Assembly (NCBI RefSeq): GCF_000619825.1
Contig: NZ_JHUW01000006.1
Location: 558,001 to 622,000, forward strand
Direction: 5' to 3'
DNA length: 64,000 nt
Source of the DNA: Prevotella sp. MA2016
GTDB taxonomy: Bacteria > Bacteroidota > Bacteroidia > Bacteroidales > Bacteroidaceae
Shown: positions 1-8,523 of the stretch, piece by piece
Layout: each line of letters opens with the position of its first letter
How positions within the stretch are numbered: position 1 is the first letter of the stretch
Position numbers and translations under genes: made by a program
Notes under the pieces: model-generated
The model's database searches: none
Seen by the model: the letters and a program-made list of their open reading frames with translations, nothing else
Told to the model about the DNA's origin: nothing

Positions 1-419
1 TGAAACGGGCTGTCAACCTATTGCGTGAGATGTGGGGATTTAATAATGCCTTGGAGTTTTATGAGGGCGTGGAGACGATAGAGAGTTTTGAGAAAGATTT
101 TAAGCCCATCGCTGATGACACTACGCTTACACCTATGATGCTGGTGCTGATACTCGACGTGTACTTCCGTCTGACTCCCATTACGATGGTAGCTGAGACG
201 CCTGAGGTACAGGAACTTGCTAAGATGATGAAACTGCAGCCACAAGAGGTGGTAGAGGCGATGGAAGCATTTCAGCACTGCGATCCTTATTTGAACAGGA
301 AAGATGTGGCAGATGGGGCCCTAGCGCAGGCTTGTCAGAAGGTTTGGCGCAGATTTGGCAATGCTGAGCCGCAGGATTTGGAGTCGTATGCCGACCAATT
401 AAAAGAGTATTTTAAGTGA
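1..419 (+). CDS. Hypothetical helical protein, 5' end at or beyond the window edge
   Basis: I do not recognise this family with confidence. The frame is open from base 3, and the first two bases (TG) could finish an ATG whose A lies outside the window, so the gene either begins right at the edge or is the 3' part of a longer one. The readable 139 residues look all-helical and acidic, with no signal peptide and no obvious catalytic motif. The stop codon overlaps the GTG start of rpoN (GTGA), so it is translationally coupled to rpoN. It may be a small Bacteroidales protein of the DUF5063 kind, but that is only a guess. Confidence 0.7.
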   Translation, partial: KRAVNLLREMWGFNNALEFYEGVETIESFEKDFKPIADDTTLTPMMLVLILDVYFRLTPITMVAETPEVQELAKMMKLQPQEVVEAMEAFQHCDPYLNRKDVADGALAQACQKVWRRFGNAEPQDLESYADQLKEYFK

Positions 420-1927
420 AAAACGATAATATACAGATACAGGAACAACTACAACAACAAAAGCTGGGGCAGACTTTCTCTCAGCAGCAGTTGTTGCAAT
501 CGTCGCTGATTGAACTACCAGTGACGCAGTTGGTTGACCGTATCAACACTGAAATGAACGATAATCCCGCGCTGGAGTCGGAATCGACCTATGACGATGA
601 TAATATTGGTGTCGATGAGCCGGACTATGGAGCTGATGCTCCCGAAGGTGTCGACGATTTCGAGACTGCCAATGAGCGTGAGGAGCGACAAAGTGCTCTA
701 GACGAGGCGCTGAGCGGTATCGGGCGTGATGACGAAGATCTGCCAGTGTATCAGAGTGGCAGTTCGTATAATGAGGAGCGTGAGGAGATTGTGTATGGTG
801 AGGCAACATCTTTCTACGACCAACTGAAAGAGCAGGTGGGTGAGATGGAGCTTACGGATAAAGAGCGTGATATCATGGATTATCTGATAGGCTCGCTTGA
901 TGATGACGGACTACTGCGTAAGGACCTCTCCATCGTGAGCGACGAGTTGGCTATCTATCATAATATCGATGTTAGCGTGCAGGAGATAGAGCACGTGCTT
1001 ATTAGACTTCAGGCTTTCGACCCTGCTGGTATTGGCGGTCGCTCGCTTCAGGAGTGCCTGTTATTGCAGATAGAACGCAAGGAACCTTCCAAACTGCGCG
1101 ACCTGATGGAACGCGTGATTGAGCATTATTTTGAGGCTTTTACACGAAAACACTGGGATAAGATACAAGCCGACCTGCAGTTGAATGACACACAGGCCGA
1201 GGCGCTGTTTCGCGAACTGCGCAAGTTGAATCCGCGTCCAGGAGCTTCGCTGGGTGAGACTGTGGGGCGCAGTATGCAACAGATAACGCCAGACTTTATC
1301 GTAGATACTCAAGACGATGGTACTATCACTTTTACGCTGAACAATGGAGAAGTGCCCGAACTGAAAGTGTCGCAGTCGTTTGTCGATTCGATGAAGGAAT
1401 ATCAGCAAAACAAGGACAATCTGAGTAAGCAGACCAAAGAAGCACTGCTGTATATCAAGAAGAAAGTGGATGCTGCCCAGGGATTCATCGAGGCCATCAA
1501 GGTGCGCCGTCATACACTCAGCGTCACTATGCGTGCCATTATCCAGTTGCAACGACAGTTCTTCCTGGATGGCGATGAAGCCTCGTTGCGTCCTATGATT
1601 CTGAAAGATGTGGCAGAAATGGCCGGACTCGATATTTCTACCATCTCTCGTGTTAGCAACTCGAAATATGCCCAAACCCGTTGGGGAACCTTCCCCCTGC
1701 GCCATTTTTTCAGCGATGGTTACGTGACTGAGAGTGGTGAGGAACTTAGTACCCGACAGATTAAGGCCGCCTTGCGTGACTTGGTTGAGGCTGAAGACAA
1801 ACGTAAGCCGCTGAGCGACGACCAACTGAAAGACCGTTTGGCTGAGGAGGGATTTCCTATCGCTCGACGCACTGTAGCCAAGTACCGCGAACAACTGGGA
1901 ATTCCTATAGCAAGATTAAGAAAATGA
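416..1927 (+). CDS. rpoN: RNA polymerase sigma-54 factor RpoN
   Basis: Alternative sigma factor that directs RNA polymerase to -24/-12 promoters and needs an AAA+ activator to melt DNA. The 503-residue protein has the full family layout: a glutamine-rich activator-interacting region I (residues about 5-45), a very acidic linker (about 55-110), the core-binding domain, the HTH region with a conserved DISTISR segment, and the C-terminal RpoN box ARRTVAKYRE at 483-492 that reads the -24 element. Start is GTG at 416, overlapping the previous stop. It overlaps the next gene by 4 bases. No sigma-54 activator gene is present in the window. Confidence 0.95.
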   Translation: MKNDNIQIQEQLQQQKLGQTFSQQQLLQSSLIELPVTQLVDRINTEMNDNPALESESTYDDDNIGVDEPDYGADAPEGVDDFETANEREERQSALDEALSGIGRDDEDLPVYQSGSSYNEEREEIVYGEATSFYDQLKEQVGEMELTDKERDIMDYLIGSLDDDGLLRKDLSIVSDELAIYHNIDVSVQEIEHVLIRLQAFDPAGIGGRSLQECLLLQIERKEPSKLRDLMERVIEHYFEAFTRKHWDKIQADLQLNDTQAEALFRELRKLNPRPGASLGETVGRSMQQITPDFIVDTQDDGTITFTLNNGEVPELKVSQSFVDSMKEYQQNKDNLSKQTKEALLYIKKKVDAAQGFIEAIKVRRHTLSVTMRAIIQLQRQFFLDGDEASLRPMILKDVAEMAGLDISTISRVSNSKYAQTRWGTFPLRHFFSDGYVTESGEELSTRQIKAALRDLVEAEDKRKPLSDDQLKDRLAEEGFPIARRTVAKYREQLGIPIARLRK

Positions 1928-2544
1928 GCAGAGAAAAGAATATCATATTGACGGCAAGGGTGGTGAGCATGGTGTTCACCCCGTTCTACCTGCCCATGGT
2001 GGGACTATTGTCGCTCTTCTTCTTGAGTTACCTGAGTCTGATGCCATTGGGGTACAAACTGCAAGTATTGGCACTTGTTTATTTCTTTACTATCCTACTG
2101 CCAACGGTACTCATACATCTCTATCGTAAGTACAATGGTTGGAACTTGATAGAGCTGGGACATAAGGAGCGTCGTATGGTGCCTTATGTCATCTCTATCC
2201 TCTGCTACTTCTTCTGTGTGTATATCATGGATGCACTTCATATCCCACACTTCATGGGTACCATCGTCTCTACGGCTTTGGCCATTCAGATTGTGTGTGC
2301 GCTCATCAATGTGTGGTGGAAGATCTCTACGCATACATCAGCTATCGGTGGCGTGGCTGGCGCGTTGTTCGTGTTTGGCGAACTGTTTGCATTCAATCCT
2401 ATCTGGTGGCTCTGCCTGGTATTTGTTTTGGCAGGTTTGCTGGGCACTAGCAGGATGATCTTGCGTCAGCATTCATTAGCTCAAGTCGTGGCTGGTTTCT
2501 TGGTAGGACTTGTATGTTCAGTATTAGGATTAATTTATTTGTAA
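1924..2544 (+). CDS. PAP2-superfamily-like integral membrane protein
   Basis: A 206-residue polytopic membrane protein with about six hydrophobic helices. The C-terminal half resembles membrane phosphatases of the PAP2 type that dephosphorylate lipid phosphates: an STHTSA segment near residue 134 stands where PSGH is expected, and an SR-x5-H segment starts at 176. The usual aspartate three residues after that histidine is glutamine here (187), and the KxxxxxxRP motif is not clear, so catalytic activity is uncertain. It overlaps rpoN by 4 bases and lies 3 bases before purE, so it is co-transcribed with them. Family assignment is moderately sure, function is not. Confidence 0.75.
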   Translation: MSREKNIILTARVVSMVFTPFYLPMVGLLSLFFLSYLSLMPLGYKLQVLALVYFFTILLPTVLIHLYRKYNGWNLIELGHKERRMVPYVISILCYFFCVYIMDALHIPHFMGTIVSTALAIQIVCALINVWWKISTHTSAIGGVAGALFVFGELFAFNPIWWLCLVFVLAGLLGTSRMILRQHSLAQVVAGFLVGLVCSVLGLIYL

Positions 2545-2547
2545 AAT

Positions 2548-3054
2548 ATGAAACCATTAGTAAGTATTATCATGGGCAGCACAAGCGATCTGCCCGTTAT
2601 GGAGAAAGCTTTCAAATTGCTCGAAGAGATGCAGGTACCTTTCGAGGTTAACGCTCTTTCGGCTCATCGCACTCCCGATGCAGTTGAGGAGTTTGCACGT
2701 ACCGCTAAGGAGCGTGGCATCAAGGTTATTATTGCAGGTGCAGGTATGGCAGCTGCACTGCCAGGTGTTATAGCAGCTTCAACCACATTGCCCGTTATTG
2801 GTGTCCCCATCAAAGGTATGCTTGATGGTCTGGATGCAATGTTGTCTATTATCCAGATGCCTCCAGGCATCCCCGTGGCAACAGTTGGTGTGAATGGTGC
2901 TCAGAATGCTGCCATCCTGGCTGTAGAGATGATGGCCCTGGCCGATCAGGACCTGGCACAACGCTTAGCCGTCTATAAAGGCAATCTGCGTATTAAGATT
3001 GAAAAAGCTAACGAAGAACTGGCTGCAATTAAGTACCAGTTCAAAACAAACTAA
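2548..3054 (+). CDS. purE: N5-carboxyaminoimidazole ribonucleotide mutase PurE
   Basis: Catalyses the class I PurE step of purine biosynthesis, converting N5-CAIR to CAIR in the cytoplasm. The 168-residue length is normal for class I enzymes. GSTSD at residues 10-14 and SAHRTP at 38-43 are the conserved substrate-binding and catalytic segments; a GAGMAAALPGV stretch follows, as in the family. The gene starts 3 bases after the PAP2-like gene. PurK, the usual partner that makes N5-CAIR, is not in the window. Confidence 0.96.
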   Translation: MKPLVSIIMGSTSDLPVMEKAFKLLEEMQVPFEVNALSAHRTPDAVEEFARTAKERGIKVIIAGAGMAAALPGVIAASTTLPVIGVPIKGMLDGLDAMLSIIQMPPGIPVATVGVNGAQNAAILAVEMMALADQDLAQRLAVYKGNLRIKIEKANEELAAIKYQFKTN

Positions 3055-3080
3055 TGTAAAAGTTCAAAGATTAGAGTTTA

Positions 3081-4463
3081 ATGTACAAAAGAAGACAATC
3101 GTCCGAGGCCCGTGTCGGAAGTATCGGCATTGGCGGGCAAAACCCCATTCGTATCCAGTCGATGGGTACGGTTGATACAAATAATACTGAGGGTTGTGTG
3201 GCTCAGGCCAAGCGTATTATTGATGCAGGTGGCGAGTTGGTTCGCTTTACCACTCAAGGTACTCGCGAGGCTGAGAATATGAAGAATATCTCGGCTCAGC
3301 TTAAGGCCGATGGCTATAACACACCATTGGTGGCCGATGTGCATTTTACTGCCCATACGGCTGATGTGGCAGCTCTGTATTGTGAGAAAGTACGCATCAA
3401 TCCCGGCAACTATGTTGACCCTGGTCGTACGTTCAAGCATCTTGAATATACCGATGAGGAGTATGCTGCCGAGTTGCAGAAGATAGAGAAACAGCTGGTG
3501 CCTTTCCTCAATATCTGTAAGGAGCACCACACGGCTGTACGCATCGGTGTGAACCACGGTTCGCTGTCCGATCGTATCATGAGTCGCTATGGCGATACAC
3601 CCGCTGGTATCGTGGAGAGCTGTATGGAGTTTCTGCGCATTTTTAAGCGTGAGAACTTCAATGATGTAGTTATCAGTATCAAAGCTTCGAATACTGTTGT
3701 GATGGTGACCACCATGCGCCTGTTGGTGCAGACCATGGAACAGGAAGATATGCACTACCCCTTGCATCTTGGTGTGACTGAGGCTGGTGAGGGTGAAGAC
3801 GGTCGTATCAAGAGTGCGGTTGGCATTGGCGCCTTGTTGACAGAGGGTATTGGTGATACCATTCGCGTGTCGCTCTCTGAGGAACCTGAATGCGAAATCC
3901 CTGTAGCTCGTAAATTGGTGGATATGATACCAGAGTGCTCTGCTTTGCGCGAACAGGCCGAGGCTAGCATTAAAGACGATACTATTACGCTTGATGTAGA
4001 TGCTCCTGACTGGGAAACTCTCCAGTTGAAAGCTGCCATGGCTGTAGGTGCTTTGCTGATCGATAGAAAAGCAACGAAGTTGGTTATTACCAGTCCTGCT
4101 AGTTATGTCAACTCTGATAGTTTAGTTTCTCTGGCCGATGCGATTCTGCAGGCAGCCCGCATCAAATTCACCAAGACCGAGTATATCTCATGTCCTGGCT
4201 GCGGACGTACACTTTATAACCTGCAGGAAACCATCGCCAAGATTAAGGCTGCCACCAAGGATATGGTGGGCTTGAAGATTGGTATCATGGGATGCATCGT
4301 TAATGGTCCTGGTGAGATGGCTGATGCCGACTATGGATACGTTGGCGCCGGTAGAGGAAAAATTTCGCTCTATAAGGCTAAGGAGTGTATTGAAAAGAAT
4401 ATCCCTGAAGAAGAAGCTGTAGAGCGTCTTATTGAATTCATCCGCAAGGATCGTGGAGAGTAG
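3081..4463 (+). CDS. ispG: 4-hydroxy-3-methylbut-2-enyl diphosphate synthase IspG, shortened large-type form
   Basis: Penultimate enzyme of the MEP isoprenoid pathway; it reduces MEcPP to HMBPP with a [4Fe-4S] cluster. The TIM-barrel part (about 1-265) and the C-terminal iron-sulfur domain are intact: C371 and C374 in CPGCGR, C405 in GCIVNGPGE and E412 as the fourth ligand. Total length is 460 residues. The short proteobacterial form is about 370, while the large plant, chlamydial and Bacteroides type is about 600 because of an inserted A* domain. Here only about 90 residues lie between barrel and cluster domain, so A* looks strongly cut back. dxs of the same pathway is at 44009-45907. Confidence 0.95.
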   Translation: MYKRRQSSEARVGSIGIGGQNPIRIQSMGTVDTNNTEGCVAQAKRIIDAGGELVRFTTQGTREAENMKNISAQLKADGYNTPLVADVHFTAHTADVAALYCEKVRINPGNYVDPGRTFKHLEYTDEEYAAELQKIEKQLVPFLNICKEHHTAVRIGVNHGSLSDRIMSRYGDTPAGIVESCMEFLRIFKRENFNDVVISIKASNTVVMVTTMRLLVQTMEQEDMHYPLHLGVTEAGEGEDGRIKSAVGIGALLTEGIGDTIRVSLSEEPECEIPVARKLVDMIPECSALREQAEASIKDDTITLDVDAPDWETLQLKAAMAVGALLIDRKATKLVITSPASYVNSDSLVSLADAILQAARIKFTKTEYISCPGCGRTLYNLQETIAKIKAATKDMVGLKIGIMGCIVNGPGEMADADYGYVGAGRGKISLYKAKECIEKNIPEEEAVERLIEFIRKDRGE

Positions 4464-4472
4464 TTCCTTTAA

Positions 4473-4570
4473 GCACGGATTTACACGGTTTTAATAAATT
4501 AAAAGACACGGCTTTGGTATTGTGAACTAAAGCCGTGTTTCTTTATAAAAAGAGCCGTGTAAATCTGTGC
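4473..4570. terminator. Nested bidirectional terminator between ispG and the sirtuin gene
   Basis: An inner hairpin pairs ACACGGCTTT (4506-4515) with AAAGCCGTGT (4529-4538). An outer arm at 4473-4490 pairs with 4553-4570 (a GCACRGATTTACACGG core with two mismatches). A/T-rich runs flank both sides. It sits between convergent genes and should stop transcription from both directions. Confidence 0.8.
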
Positions 4571-4580
4571 CTAATAAAAA

Positions 4581-5273
4581 TTATTTGTTTAAGATTTCCA
4601 TGAGTTCCTTCATGCCTTCGCTGGCGCCTTTCTGGATTTGTGTGACACGACTGCCGGCATTGATAGGATTGGGGTCGATCAGATAGATGGGGGCATCCGG
4701 ACGGGCATAATGCAGCAGACCGGCTGCCGGGTAGACCACTAGAGAGGTGCCGATGACAATCAGAATGTCGGCCTCTTGTACTTCCTCAGCAGCAATGGTG
4801 ATGTTAGGAACTGCTTCGCCAAAGAACACGATAAAAGGACGCAGTAACGAACCGTCTCCAGCCTTTGTGCCAGGCTCTATCTCGCAGTTTTCGGGGGTGA
4901 GCTGAATCTGGTAGCGCGGGTCGTCAACATCGCGGCTTGAGCATACCTTCATCAGTTCACCATGCAGGTGAATAACTTTGGATGAACCAGCCATTTCGTG
5001 AAGATTATCTACATTCTGAGTGACAACTGTCACATCATAATCCTTTTCCAGTTCTGCCACCAGACGATGACCATCGTTAGGCTTTACTCCCCAGCACTTC
5101 TTACGGAGCATATTGTAAAAATTGGTAACAAGTGTAGGGTCGGCCAACCACCCTTCGTGGGTGGCAACTTTCTGAACAGGGTAATTCTCCCATAAACCAT
5201 CGGCATCGCGGAAAGTCTTCAGTCCACTCTCCACCGACATGCCTGCACCAGTTAAGACAACAATCTTTTTCAT
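4581..5273 (-). CDS. cobB: NAD-dependent protein deacylase of the sirtuin family
   Basis: Sir2-family enzyme that removes acyl groups from lysines using NAD. Visible motifs: GAGMS near residues 9-13, FRDADGLW, TQNVDNLHE with the catalytic HLHGE histidine shortly after, and GTSLVVYPAA near the C-terminus. The 230-residue length fits bacterial class III sirtuins. Start is the ATG at 5273; a TTG two codons upstream is in frame but less likely. Only two cysteines occur in the region that normally carries the four zinc ligands, so the zinc ribbon is probably lost, as is known for some bacterial sirtuins. Transcribed alone, convergent to ispG. Confidence 0.9.
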   Translation of the reverse strand: MKKIVVLTGAGMSVESGLKTFRDADGLWENYPVQKVATHEGWLADPTLVTNFYNMLRKKCWGVKPNDGHRLVAELEKDYDVTVVTQNVDNLHEMAGSSKVIHLHGELMKVCSSRDVDDPRYQIQLTPENCEIEPGTKAGDGSLLRPFIVFFGEAVPNITIAAEEVQEADILIVIGTSLVVYPAAGLLHYARPDAPIYLIDPNPINAGSRVTQIQKGASEGMKELMEILNK

Positions 5274-5297
5274 AAGCAATTTTTATTTAAGCTGCTG

Positions 5298-5305
5298 CAA
5301 ATATA
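5298..5305 (-). promoter_or_regulatory. -7 box of the sirtuin gene
   Basis: Minus strand reads TATATTTG, matching the Bacteroidota TAnnTTTG box, 24 bases before the ATG at 5273. Confidence 0.65.
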
Positions 5306-5401
5306 GTGTTTTTTTAAAACACGAGCAACAGTGATGCAAAGAATTATATTAAAAAAATGAAAATCTATGTAACTCTGTACCTCTGTGTTCCATATTTTAT
5401 A

Positions 5402-5409
5402 TATCTTTG
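5402..5409 (+). promoter_or_regulatory. -7 box of the FKBP operon
   Basis: TATCTTTG, the Bacteroidota -7 consensus, 43 bases upstream of the first FKBP gene. A clear -33 TTG is not obvious. Confidence 0.7.
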
Positions 5410-5452
5410 CATTCGATTTTTTAGAAGGTTATACATTATTAATAAATAGACA

Positions 5453-6058
5453 ATGGATAAATTAAGTTATGCTTTAGGTCTGGGCATCGGTCAGCAGTTG
5501 GCTCAGATGGGTGCTGACAACATCAGTGCCGAGGATTTTGCACAGGCCATCAACGATGTGCTGAAGGGCAACGAGCTGAAGGTTTCACATCGTGAGGCAC
5601 AGACAATCGTACAGGACTATTTCCAGAAGCAGGAGCAGAAGCTCCAGGCTGAGCGTGCCGAGAAGGGAAAGGTACATAAGGAGGCTGGCGAGAAGTTCCT
5701 CGCTGAGAATAGTAAGAAGGATGGTATCGTAACACTTCCTAGCGGTCTGCAGTATCAGGTACTGAAGGAGGGTAATGGTAAGAAGCCATCGGCTAAGGAT
5801 ACTGTTCAGTGCCACTATGAGGGTACACTTATCGACGGTACCGTATTTGACAGCTCTTATCAGCGTGGCGAGCCAGCTACATTTCCACTTCAGCAGGTGA
5901 TTGCTGGTTGGACAGAGGGCCTGCAGCTCATGCAGGAGGGTGCTAAGTATCGTTTCTTCATCCCTTATCGTCTGGCTTATGGCGAGGGTGGTGCTGGTGC
6001 ATCTATTCCTCCATTCGCAGCGCTCATCTTTGATGTTGAGTTAATACAAGTAGTTTAA
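5453..6058 (+). CDS. FKBP-type peptidyl-prolyl isomerase, cytoplasmic
   Basis: Isomerises X-Pro bonds and acts as a folding helper. The 201-residue protein has an N-terminal FKBP_N-type dimerisation helix region (about 1-85) and a C-terminal FKBP domain (about 95-201) with the pocket segments CHYEGTLIDG, FDSSYQRG, GWTEGLQLM and LAYGEGG. There is no signal peptide, so it should stay in the cytoplasm, unlike the two downstream paralogs. First gene of a three-gene operon; the next gene starts 16 bases on. Codon use looks biased, suggesting strong expression. Confidence 0.92.
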   Translation: MDKLSYALGLGIGQQLAQMGADNISAEDFAQAINDVLKGNELKVSHREAQTIVQDYFQKQEQKLQAERAEKGKVHKEAGEKFLAENSKKDGIVTLPSGLQYQVLKEGNGKKPSAKDTVQCHYEGTLIDGTVFDSSYQRGEPATFPLQQVIAGWTEGLQLMQEGAKYRFFIPYRLAYGEGGAGASIPPFAALIFDVELIQVV

Positions 6059-6074
6059 AATATTAAAGAAAGCA

Positions 6075-6953
6075 ATGAAAAAGATTTCAATTGTAGCCGC
6101 TTTGGCTATCGCTGCTGCTGGTTTTACAGCATGTGGCAACTCTACTCCTAAAGCAAGTCTGAAATCAGACGTTGATACCATGAGCTACGCCATTGGTATG
6201 GCACAGACTCAGGGTTTGAAGGAGTATCTCGTTGGTAGTCTTGATGTTGATACAGCCTACATGGCTGAGTTCATCAAGGGTTTGCAGGAAGGTGCTAACG
6301 CTGGTGACAACAAGAAGAAGGCTGCCTACTATGCAGGTATTCAGATTGGTCAGCAGATTGCAAACCGTATGATTAAGGGTATCAACCACGAAGTGTTTGG
6401 CGATGACTCTACAAAGACTATCTCGCTGAAGAACTTTATGGCTGGTTTCATCAGTGGTACTACTGGCAAAAATGGTCTGATGTCTCCCGACTCAGCTCAG
6501 GAGGTTGCTCAGCGCCTGATTCAGGAGATCAAGGCAAAGGAACTTTCAAAGACTTACGGTCCTAACAAGGAAGCTGGTGAGAAGTTCCTCGCAGCCAACG
6601 CTAAGAAAGATGGTGTGAAGACTCTGCCTAGCGGTGTTCAGTATAAGGTTATCAAGGAGGGTACTGGTGCCATTCCTGCCGATACATCACTTGTAAAGGT
6701 GCACTACGAGGGTCGTCTTATCAACGATACAATCTTTGATAGCTCATACAAGCGTGGTGAGCCTACTACATTCCGTGCCAACCAGGTTATCAAGGGGTGG
6801 ACCGAGGCTCTTACACACATGCCTGCTGGTTCAGTTTGGGAGGTTTACATTCCTCAGAACCTGGCTTATGGCGAGCGTGCTCAGCGTAACATCGATCCTT
6901 TCTCAGCCCTGATTTTCAAGATTGAGCTGATTGAGGTTAATCCTAAGAAGTAA
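6075..6953 (+). CDS. FKBP-type peptidyl-prolyl isomerase lipoprotein
   Basis: A 292-residue envelope isomerase. The first 20 residues are a lipoprotein signal ending in a lipobox (FTAC, Cys at residue 20). Residues after the Cys (GNSTPK) lack the acidic run that marks surface export, so the periplasmic face is likely. The middle region (about 30-155) is an enlarged FKBP_N-like helical domain, and the FKBP domain is at about 185-290 with VHYEGRLIND, FDSSYKRGEP, GWTEAL and LAYGERA. It shares a KEAGEKFLAxNxKKDG linker with both neighbours, so the three arose by duplication. The next gene starts 3 bases after the stop. Confidence 0.92.
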   Translation: MKKISIVAALAIAAAGFTACGNSTPKASLKSDVDTMSYAIGMAQTQGLKEYLVGSLDVDTAYMAEFIKGLQEGANAGDNKKKAAYYAGIQIGQQIANRMIKGINHEVFGDDSTKTISLKNFMAGFISGTTGKNGLMSPDSAQEVAQRLIQEIKAKELSKTYGPNKEAGEKFLAANAKKDGVKTLPSGVQYKVIKEGTGAIPADTSLVKVHYEGRLINDTIFDSSYKRGEPTTFRANQVIKGWTEALTHMPAGSVWEVYIPQNLAYGERAQRNIDPFSALIFKIELIEVNPKK

Positions 6954-6956
6954 AAA

Positions 6957-7919
6957 ATGAAAAAATCATTGATACTTGCACTCGCCCTCGTGGCGGGTGC
7001 TTCTTTATCTACAGTAGATGCCGCCAAGAAAAAGAAGGTGGTAAAGATAGAGAAGGAGCAGCCTGTAGTGGCACCTTTCCAGTTGTTGTCTAGTTCAGAT
7101 TCTCTTAGCTATACTGCTGGTATGGGTAGCACCATGGGTCTAATCAACTATCTGCTCGAACAGAAAGTTGATACTGCCTATATGGCTGATTTTGTGCGTG
7201 GCTTCCAGGAGACGGTAACACAGAATACCGATGATCCTAAGGTGAAAGCTTATCTGATGGGTACAACCATCGCTCAGCAGCTGCGCGAGCGTATGTTGCC
7301 TGGTCTTAAGAAGGAACTGGAAGGAAGTGCAGACTCTGTGATTGATAACACTTTCTATAAGGGTTTTGTTGATGCTTTGATGCAGGACACAACTTTCTAT
7401 AAGGTGAATGATGCAGAGATGTATTTCAGAGCCAAGCTTCAGGCCAATCAGGCTGAAAAGGAAGAGCGTCTTTATGGTGCCAATCGTGAAGCTGGAAGAA
7501 ATTTTCTGGCAGAGAATGCTAAGAAGGATGGTGTGATCACACTGCCCAGCGGACTGCAGTACAAGGTGCTGACCCAGGGCAATGGTGCTGTGCCAACCAC
7601 TAGCGATAAGGTACAGGTGCATTATGAAGGTCGACTGATTGATGGTACAGTGTTTGACGCCTCGAAGAATCATGGCGACGAGCCAACCGAGTTCCGTCCT
7701 ACTGACGTTATCAAAGGTTGGACCGAGGCACTTACCATGATGCCAGTAGGTTCGAAGTGGCAGGTTTATATCCCCTTTGAATTGGCTTACGGCAAGCGCG
7801 AAGCTGGTCAGATCAAGCCTTACAGTGCATTGATTTTCGATATTGAATTGGTAGGAATTGTAGGTGATAAACCTGAAGCTGCTAAGAATACGAAAACAAA
7901 GAAAAAAGCTAAGAAATAA
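6957..7919 (+). CDS. FKBP-type peptidyl-prolyl isomerase, secreted
   Basis: A 320-residue third paralog. It begins with a classical signal peptide (about 1-22, no lipobox Cys) followed by a lysine-rich stretch, then a helical FKBP_N-like region (about 50-175) and an FKBP domain (about 195-300) with VHYEGRLIDG, GWTEALTMM and LAYGKRE. The C-terminus ends in a very lysine-rich tail, unlike its neighbours. It is probably periplasmic and soluble. Last gene of the operon, followed by a strong terminator. Confidence 0.9.
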   Translation: MKKSLILALALVAGASLSTVDAAKKKKVVKIEKEQPVVAPFQLLSSSDSLSYTAGMGSTMGLINYLLEQKVDTAYMADFVRGFQETVTQNTDDPKVKAYLMGTTIAQQLRERMLPGLKKELEGSADSVIDNTFYKGFVDALMQDTTFYKVNDAEMYFRAKLQANQAEKEERLYGANREAGRNFLAENAKKDGVITLPSGLQYKVLTQGNGAVPTTSDKVQVHYEGRLIDGTVFDASKNHGDEPTEFRPTDVIKGWTEALTMMPVGSKWQVYIPFELAYGKREAGQIKPYSALIFDIELVGIVGDKPEAAKNTKTKKKAKK

Positions 7920-7933
7920 GCTGAGAAATAAGT

Positions 7934-7963
7934 AAGTGTGTCACGAAAGTGGCACACTTTTTT
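7934..7963 (+). terminator. Terminator of the FKBP operon
   Basis: Stem of 11 pairs (7934-7944 with 7949-7959, one G-U) around a GAAA loop, followed by a T-run. It lies just after the third FKBP gene. Confidence 0.88.
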
Positions 7964-7982
7964 CATTTTTTCTTCAAAAAAG

Positions 7983-8013
7983 TTGCATTATTCGATTAAT
8001 TTGCTTACTTTTG
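7983..8013 (+). promoter_or_regulatory. Promoter of the Lrp-hydrolase operon
   Basis: -33 TTG at 7983-7985 and -7 box TACTTTTG at 8006-8013, separated by 20 bases, which is the usual Bacteroidota spacing. The start codon is 31 bases downstream. Confidence 0.75.
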
Positions 8014-8043
8014 CTAACAAAATGTAACCAAGAGGGAGTTAAA

Positions 8044-8523
8044 ATGGAAAAAATTGACTTTTTGGACAAGAAGATTCTTAGTATTCTTTCTAAGAATGCG
8101 CGCATTCCTTTTAAGGATGTAGCCGCAGAGTGTAATGTGTCCCGTGCTGCTATTCATCAGCGTGTTCAGCATTTGATTGATGCTGATGTGATAACCGGTA
8201 GTGGTTTTGATGTGAATCCTAAAAGCCTAGGCTATTCTACCTGTACCTATGTAGGTATCAACCTTGAGAGAGGTTCGATGTACAAAGAAGTAGTTGAGCG
8301 CTTACAGCACATCCCCGAGGTGGTAGAGTGTCACTTTACCACAGGTCCTTATACGATGATGGTTAAGCTCTATGCTAAAGATAATGAGCAACTGATGGAC
8401 CTGCTGAATGGAAAATTGCAGGGTATTCCAGGTGTTGTGGCCACTGAGACGCTGATCTCATTGGAACAGAGTCTGAAGCGTGAGATTCCTATCGTACTTG
8501 ACGAAGATGAGAAGAAGCTATGA
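8044..8523 (+). CDS. Lrp/AsnC-family transcriptional regulator
   Basis: Feast/famine-type regulator of 159 residues. N-terminal winged HTH (about 5-60, with VSRAAIHQRVQHL as recognition helix) and a C-terminal RAM ligand-binding domain (about 70-145) with the VVECHFTTGPYTMMV segment. I chose the ATG at 8044: the frame stays open upstream, but that part covers the FKBP terminator and the promoter. The stop overlaps the ATG of the next gene by 4 bases, so it is coupled to a peptide and gamma-glutamyl hydrolase; an amino acid or peptide signal is plausible. Confidence 0.92.
   Translation: MEKIDFLDKKILSILSKNARIPFKDVAAECNVSRAAIHQRVQHLIDADVITGSGFDVNPKSLGYSTCTYVGINLERGSMYKEVVERLQHIPEVVECHFTTGPYTMMVKLYAKDNEQLMDLLNGKLQGIPGVVATETLISLEQSLKREIPIVLDEDEKKL

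Noticed and set aside
1061..1894. A 277-codon minus-strand frame inside rpoN
   Set aside because: Antisense shadow; rpoN is unmistakable on the plus strand.
7936..8043. N-terminal extension of the Lrp protein by 36 codons
   Set aside because: The stretch is the FKBP terminator and the Lrp promoter; the Lrp fold starts at 8044.
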